Positions 20,996 to 25,468 of a stretch of DNA of 25,468 bases are shown here, piece by piece. Source of the stretch: a virus; the IMG/VR virus record IMGVR_UViG_3300043543_000470, positions 1 to 25,468 of that record. The stretch is one strand, 5' to 3'. The position numbers were made by a program, and so were the translations under genes. Under the pieces are notes generated by a model. The model was not told the DNA's origin and ran no database searches. It was given only the letters and a program-made list of their open reading frames with translations. The number at the start of each line of letters is the position of its first letter. The first letter of the stretch is position 1.

Positions 20996-22921
20996 CTACG
21001 GAACCCACGGCGCGAAGTTTAATGTGCCATTCGGATGTTCTGCCGCTATTTCACGTTCGGCTTCCTCAAATGGCACTACTTTGCCGTCACGAGCCATGCA
21101 CACGAGGTCGTTGTAGTCGGTTTGATTATCGAACAACACTACCGCAGTCACTTCCTTGGCTGACTTATACGCAGTAAGCGCCGACACTCTGTAGGCATGT
21201 AGTGTCTCCGTACGAGCGATGGTACGCGCTCGTGCAGCAGGAGAACCAAACCGACCGCTCGGCACGAGACGAGCGATGCGAGGCGCGATATCTAGCGGGT
21301 TCAACCCCTCTTCACGACCCTGCAGGATGACCTCGAAAAGTCTCCGCTTTGTAGAGGAGGGGAGATCCAGCAATCCTACTCGTCTGCCGCCTTCGCGGAC
21401 TACCTGCCGAGCCACCTCGTCGGGGAGGTTCACTGCAAGGCCATATGTCGCCGTCAGAGTCGACGTCACGGAGGACAACGAGGCGCCATACAGCTCCTCA
21501 TACGTCTCGGTCATCCTGTCGATAGCATCAGCAACAATAGCAGCGAACACCGAGTCGTAGAGCATTTCGAGCTGTGCCTCAAGGCTCTTCCTCCGCAACG
21601 ACTTCACCTCGGCGCGGTACGCGTCGGCGAGCTCGTTCCCCATACCCCGCAGCACTCGCTCAATCTTCGCTGTGTACTCTTCAATGTGCTGCTCCTGCTT
21701 ACGGCGCACGCTCAACAGGAATCGCTGAGCCTTGCGAAGAGACTTCACAGCGAACGTCTTCTCCTCGTTCGCAGATACCGTCTCTAGACCGAGCATTTCG
21801 CGTGCTTCCTCGACGGAAATAACCCCCGCCTGCAGCAGCGCAATCGCTCGCTGCGCCGCCGCGCTGAGGTCTTCCTGCAGGATGCGAACGTTTGACAAGT
21901 CGAACGAGACGTTGTACTCCATCACATTGCGCTCGAATTCCGGCAACAACTGGAGCTCCAACTCGTTAGCGATGAGCCGCTGGATAGGGATTACAGTCTG
22001 CTCGTATGCCGCCTCACGAGCCTCGCCGTAGTTCGCGAACGTAGAGCGCTCCAAACCGGCGCCGAAGCCGACGACAACAGCAGGCACACCGAGGACAGCA
22101 GCGACACGCTCCTCCGGAACTCGCCGGACTTCGCGAAGCTCGAACTCTTCCGGCGAAAAGGACAATCGTTCCACCTTCACGTTGCCGGATAAGAAAATAG
22201 GTTCTCCTCTCAGATCTCCAGTAAGCTTCTGAGTCCACCGCTGGACTAGTGCCTCGGCGTCTTCTTTCGTCAATTCGATAGAGCTGTCCGCCGGTGAGAT
22301 AACGACCCCCGGCACGCCAAGGTTGCGCAACAGCGCCGCTACGTAGTTGGAGGCTTCCTCGTCGACGGACAGCTCTCGCCACAGCGGCTCAAGTGGGGAT
22401 TCTCCGAGCACGCCGTCTCGGTGGCTCAACCGATAGCGAAAATGCACGAGGTCTTCTGAACGCAGCTCTCGGTCGCGAGTACGATAGCGCACAGAACCGT
22501 CCTCGTCTACGATGGCTTGCACGACTTCGGCAGGCAGGTACCACAGACCAACGACACGACCACTCGGCGTACTTCGCTCTTTCAGGAGGTATGCGTTTCC
22601 ATGGATGTACAAATCCCGAACGACCGCCTGCACCATGGCGGCGCCGGAATACGACTCGTTAGGTCGGTCGATAAGTTGTGCAAGAGGATGACCCTCGACG
22701 AGAGACCACGTACGAGACGATCGCTCCCATTTAAGTACGACGACAGGGGCCTCAGTCACCGCCTTCGCCACCCACTCAACGATCGCAGCCACTAACGTCG
22801 ACAGCCGCGCATCTTTGATGTCCGAACGATAGTCATACCACGTGCGAGGTAGGTATACGAACGACGGCGCAGGAGACGTCAGCTGCTTCTCCGCGCGTCG
22901 CTGGAACCAGAATCGAGGCAT
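20996..22921 (-). CDS. portal protein fused to MuF-like head morphogenesis domain
   Basis: The protein is 641 residues. Residues 1-390 are an HK97-type portal protein: VYLPRTWYDYRSDIKDARLS, HPLAQLIDRPNESYSG, RDLYIHGNAYLLKERS and LGVPAVVVGFG with FANYGEAREAAYEQTVIP. The portal ring is the DNA gate and the platform for the terminase. After a helical linker (about 400-480), residues 480-641 are the Mu F-like minor head domain, with PSSTKRRLFEVILQGREEGL, the hallmark R-A-R-T-I-A-R-T-E-T, and the end EHPNGTLNFAPW. In most phages these are two genes, so here they are fused in one frame with no internal start that looks strong. ATG 22921 has GGAGG. Confidence 0.92.
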   Translation of the reverse strand: MPRFWFQRRAEKQLTSPAPSFVYLPRTWYDYRSDIKDARLSTLVAAIVEWVAKAVTEAPVVVLKWERSSRTWSLVEGHPLAQLIDRPNESYSGAAMVQAVVRDLYIHGNAYLLKERSTPSGRVVGLWYLPAEVVQAIVDEDGSVRYRTRDRELRSEDLVHFRYRLSHRDGVLGESPLEPLWRELSVDEEASNYVAALLRNLGVPGVVISPADSSIELTKEDAEALVQRWTQKLTGDLRGEPIFLSGNVKVERLSFSPEEFELREVRRVPEERVAAVLGVPAVVVGFGAGLERSTFANYGEAREAAYEQTVIPIQRLIANELELQLLPEFERNVMEYNVSFDLSNVRILQEDLSAAAQRAIALLQAGVISVEEAREMLGLETVSANEEKTFAVKSLRKAQRFLLSVRRKQEQHIEEYTAKIERVLRGMGNELADAYRAEVKSLRRKSLEAQLEMLYDSVFAAIVADAIDRMTETYEELYGASLSSVTSTLTATYGLAVNLPDEVARQVVREGGRRVGLLDLPSSTKRRLFEVILQGREEGLNPLDIAPRIARLVPSGRFGSPAARARTIARTETLHAYRVSALTAYKSAKEVTAVVLFDNQTDYNDLVCMARDGKVVPFEEAEREIAAEHPNGTLNFAPWVP

Positions 22922-22943
22922 GCGTTATCCTCCAGCAATACAC

Positions 22944-22972
22944 ATTATAACACCGAGGAGACGTGCGGTCGA
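22944..22972 (-). promoter_or_regulatory. promoter of the portal gene / head operon
   Basis: Minus strand: TCGACC (22972-22967), 17 nt, perfect TATAAT (22949-22944), 22 nt before the portal ATG. It is in the gap behind the nuclease gene, so the head genes can be expressed without the replication genes. Confidence 0.6.
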
Positions 22973-22994
22973 ACCTTCGAAGCTTGACAATCAT

Positions 22995-23933
22995 TTACTC
23001 AACCTTCTTAACGACCTTAGCATAAGGTTTCCTATCCCGTTCTGTCATATACAGCATATGACAATCTGGGTGCTCGGCTTCGTGCCGTTTCAAGTCGAAC
23101 GTCCTTGCCTTCGTTGTCTCGACCCACACGACGTATCCTCGATTACCGGCAACGCGCTCATGTCCGTAAACATCCTCCAGACGCCGCAGAAGAGCCTCGC
23201 GTTCCTGCTTCAGCCGCTCCATCTCCTCCTCAATTTCGATGAGCCGATCCACAACGGCGTCGTTAGGCATGGTCACGTCTACCACCTCACTCGTCTTAGC
23301 ATCTTTGCAGTAGCCGCACTCGCAGGGAACGAGGATACCGTCTCGCGCTGCGTCGACTACCGAGTGCAGCAAATCGTGTAACTCCGCCTTCGACAGCAAT
23401 TCGCTGCTATCTAAAACCAACGAGTGTGTTTCGCCAGTATCTCTATGGTGCTCAAGTAGTACGGGAGTCATCTGAACGCCGAGCATGTGTTCGATGCCTA
23501 CCAAGTACGCCGAAATCTGCCGCATCCAGCGGTAACGAATGTTCGAAGCGCGGAACGCACCGCTGACGGTCTTCACCTCGACGAGAAAATCCCCCACAAT
23601 CGCGTCGACGTGTCCCTCGAGGAAAAGTGACAGCGAGCACTCCTCTCCGCACAGCGGCACGATGACCTTTTTCTCCTTCTCGACAGCGTCCTGGTGGTAC
23701 CCGATGGACTCGACAAACTCCTTGACGATTCGATCTTCGTTCTCGATACCGTACTGAGCGGCGTCTAAGAGCGCCTGCGAAGGCGGCTCGTATTCGTACA
23801 CAGTACCATTGAACAGCGTATCCAAGTCCTGCGATAGCTTGCGCAAACAGCCGCTCAACGAAGACGCACGAATGAAGAGCTTATCATTAAGACGAATGAC
23901 CGACTGTCGCTTACGATACGTAGGGAGAGTCAT
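22995..23933 (-). CDS. Cas4/RecB-like PD-(D/E)XK nuclease with a possible Fe-S site
   Basis: The protein is 312 residues. I start at ATG 23933 with AAGGAG 5 nt before it; the GTG at 23939 overlaps the polymerase stop. The nuclease core is seen in GHVDAIV (Asp110), LVEVKT (Glu119, Lys121) and RQISAYL (Gln139), as in the RecB/Cas4 exonuclease group. Cys29 in the N-terminal region and Cys204, Cys206, Cys209 (CECGYC) after the core give the one-plus-three Cys arrangement that holds an iron-sulphur cluster in Cas4 and AddB, although the spacing differs. A charged coiled coil (about 230-260) and a C-terminal basic domain follow. It lies directly after the polymerase, so a recombination or genome-end processing role in replication is likely. 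No cas1 or CRISPR array is seen. Confidence 0.82.
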   Translation of the reverse strand: MTLPTYRKRQSVIRLNDKLFIRASSLSGCLRKLSQDLDTLFNGTVYEYEPPSQALLDAAQYGIENEDRIVKEFVESIGYHQDAVEKEKKVIVPLCGEECSLSLFLEGHVDAIVGDFLVEVKTVSGAFRASNIRYRWMRQISAYLVGIEHMLGVQMTPVLLEHHRDTGETHSLVLDSSELLSKAELHDLLHSVVDAARDGILVPCECGYCKDAKTSEVVDVTMPNDAVVDRLIEIEEEMERLKQEREALLRRLEDVYGHERVAGNRGYVVWVETTKARTFDLKRHEAEHPDCHMLYMTERDRKPYAKVVKKVE

Positions 23934-23935
23934 GA

Positions 23936-25468
23936 TCACTCCTTCAGCCAGACTTTGTTGATTACAGCCTCGACACGAGGTGGGATAGGAACCTCGATGG
24001 CGTGGCCTTGAAGCGCCTCTACCATACCTAAACGCATCGCCTCCATTATACCGTGCTTCACCTCCTCCGCTTCCGCCTCGTCGACCTCAGCCACGATTTC
24101 ATCGTGCACAACGGCTCGCACTCGGTCAGCTAGTCCCATCTCCTTCAAATGAAGAAGCGCACGCTTCAGTCCGACCGCGGCAGTACCCTGAACTTGTGTG
24201 TTCAGCGCTCGCGAGAGAGTCAGAGAATCGCCGAACAGCGTACGGTCGACACCATACGCGCCGGTCGTCACGCGCAAACCAGAACCGGAAAAGCGTCTCT
24301 GCTCGACGAGCTTCGCCGTACGTGACACCCAGAGGAACAGCTCGCGGTACTTAGAGAAGTACTTCGCCTTCACCTGCGAGGCTTCCGCAGGCGTCAGCTC
24401 TATACCGAGTTGGTGCGCCGCGCGACGCAAACCGGGAATACCACCTCCGAAAATAAGCGTGAACGATGCCGCCTTCGCGGCTTGCCTTCGGTCTTTCGTC
24501 ACACTACCGAAAACCGATTGCGCGACTTCCGAGTGCACGTCCCCCTCAACGGTCGCACGCAGCAGCGACTCCTCTCCTGCGAGCGCTGCGGCAACGTAGA
24601 TCTCAATCTGCGAGTAGTCGGCGATGACGAACGTCTTCCCCTCAGGAGCACGGAACATAGTTCGGTGCGTGCGCGGAATCTGCTGGAAGTTCGGCTCAAA
24701 GGAGCTGAACCGACCCGTGTCGGCTCCTATCTGCCAGTACCGAGCGCGCACACGATGGTCGGGGTCGACGTACTTCTCCCACCACTGCTCGTCGTACATC
24801 AACCGCTTTCGCGCTTCCCTCGTTTCCAGTACCGCTCGCACAGCCTCACGAAGCTTAGGCGGAGTCTCTGGCGCTGAAAGCAGGTCTTCAAGCGTCTCAG
24901 CTCTAGTATCGGCGACGTCGACTCCGAGGCGCCGAAGCCACGCCAACACCTGCTTTGGGGAGTCGACGGCCAGTCCGGCGTCGCGAAGCGCCTGCTCGCG
25001 TTCCATCGCCGTACGACGAGCCTCCGTCAGCAGACGGAAAAACTCCTTCTCCTCGATAGGCATCCCAGACGCCACGATACCGGCAGTTACAGGTACGAGG
25101 CTCATCTCGGTAAGGAGCGCATCCTGTTTACCATCACGCACCAATTCAGTTGTCTGCCTCGACATCAAATCGAGGAGGTACCTAACGTCGTTTACGCAGT
25201 AGAGGAGCGCCTCGTCCGTTAGCTCACTCCCCCATGCACTATGTTCCGCTAACGATTTGTCGATGGTACGACGCAACCGCCGCTCCACGACGGATGCCAA
25301 ATCCGCCTTCACGTTGCGGCGGTCTGCCTTCAAGGCGAGACGCTCGCCAATCAGGGTATCGTACGCCGCTGCCACCTGCACTCCTCGGTGGAGGAGAAAT
25401 GGCAAGTCGAATGCCGCTAGGTTGTGTCCTACGAGCCGCTTCCCCTCCACGAGCCGCGCGATAAGACT
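23936..25468 (-). CDS. DNA polymerase I-like (family A), C-terminal part, cut by window edge
   Basis: About 510 residues are visible, open through the right edge. It begins with exonuclease motif ExoII (GHNLAAFDLPFLL) and ExoIII-like sequence (a Tyr/Asp segment near LLYCVNDVRYLLDL). It continues with the polymerase: motif A DYSQIEIYVAA (near 24602-24620), motif B RRQAAKAASFTLIFGGG (near 24440-24490) and motif C VVHDEIVAEV (near 24093-24115). All catalytic Asp/Glu residues are present. The O-helix ends in F-G-G where most family members have Y-G. Its missing start lies at 1-108. It is in the left-arm replication operon, with the nuclease start overlapping its stop. Confidence 0.95.
   Translation of the reverse strand, partial: SLIARLVEGKRLVGHNLAAFDLPFLLHRGVQVAAAYDTLIGERLALKADRRNVKADLASVVERRLRRTIDKSLAEHSAWGSELTDEALLYCVNDVRYLLDLMSRQTTELVRDGKQDALLTEMSLVPVTAGIVASGMPIEEKEFFRLLTEARRTAMEREQALRDAGLAVDSPKQVLAWLRRLGVDVADTRAETLEDLLSAPETPPKLREAVRAVLETREARKRLMYDEQWWEKYVDPDHRVRARYWQIGADTGRFSSFEPNFQQIPRTHRTMFRAPEGKTFVIADYSQIEIYVAAALAGEESLLRATVEGDVHSEVAQSVFGSVTKDRRQAAKAASFTLIFGGGIPGLRRAAHQLGIELTPAEASQVKAKYFSKYRELFLWVSRTAKLVEQRRFSGSGLRVTTGAYGVDRTLFGDSLTLSRALNTQVQGTAAVGLKRALLHLKEMGLADRVRAVVHDEIVAEVDEAEAEEVKHGIMEAMRLGMVEALQGHAIEVPIPPRVEAVINKVWLKE

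Noticed and set aside
22985-23010. TTGACA on the plus strand as a promoter
   Set aside because: It points into the antisense of the nuclease gene, has no suitable -10 box and no plus-strand gene follows.
1-25468. Direct terminal repeats at the window edges
   Set aside because: The first and last stretches show no shared sequence; circularity is inferred from the split gene only.
1-25468. CRISPR array, integrase, repressor or insertion sequence
   Set aside because: No regularly spaced repeats, recombinase motifs, transposase or clear repressor were seen, so lysogeny is not supported.

Overview
The window looks like almost all of the genome of a small, tailed double-stranded DNA phage with a long non-contractile tail (siphovirus morphology), or a provirus-like element of that type. 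It encodes a replication set: A-family DNA polymerase, PrimPol/superfamily 3 primase-helicase, Cas4/RecB-like nuclease and a partial SNF2 helicase. It also encodes a full HK97-type head set, a tail set ending in a GH25 endolysin, and both terminase subunits. No integrase, repressor or complete tRNA is visible. The host cannot be read from the sequence. Promoters of the ordinary sigma-70 type and strong GGAGG ribosome binding sites show a bacterial host. A small C-x-H-W-W-V-I zinc protein and the G+C-rich composition made me think of Chloroflexota or another thermophile-rich lineage, but that is only a weak guess.

The DNA polymerase gene is cut by both window edges. The N-terminal start with the ExoI motif lies at 1-108 on the minus strand. 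The rest, from just before ExoII to the stop, lies at 23936-25468 on the minus strand. The genome is therefore most likely circular or circularly permuted, and the window probably lacks only a short piece (about 100 nt) of it.

On a circle the layout is two arms that diverge at about 4.36-4.64 kb and converge at 17.81 kb. The left arm (minus strand, about 12.0 kb through the junction) holds the truncated SNF2 helicase, an iteron-like AT-rich intergenic region (candidate origin), primase-helicase, a possible ssDNA-binding protein, a zinc protein, a helix-turn-helix-like protein, a Com-like zinc ribbon, DNA polymerase and the nuclease. It continues with the portal-MuF fusion, major capsid protein, a holin-like protein and four connector/tail-completion proteins. 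The right arm (plus strand, about 13.2 kb) holds small early genes of unknown function, a zinc-finger protein, a nucleoside-monophosphate kinase-like protein, small and large terminase and small zinc/membrane proteins. It continues with the tail tube, a BppU-like protein, two tail-assembly chaperone frames joined by a canonical -1 slippery heptamer, tape measure, tail hub/distal tail protein, two paralogous tail-tip/fibre proteins and the endolysin.

The one gene that breaks this polarity is the prohead protease, which sits alone on the minus strand (8723-9634) inside the right arm, far from portal and capsid. Two promoter styles can be read: replication/early promoters with perfect TTGACA -35 boxes and poor -10 boxes, and structural/lysis promoters with near-consensus -10 boxes and poor -35 boxes.
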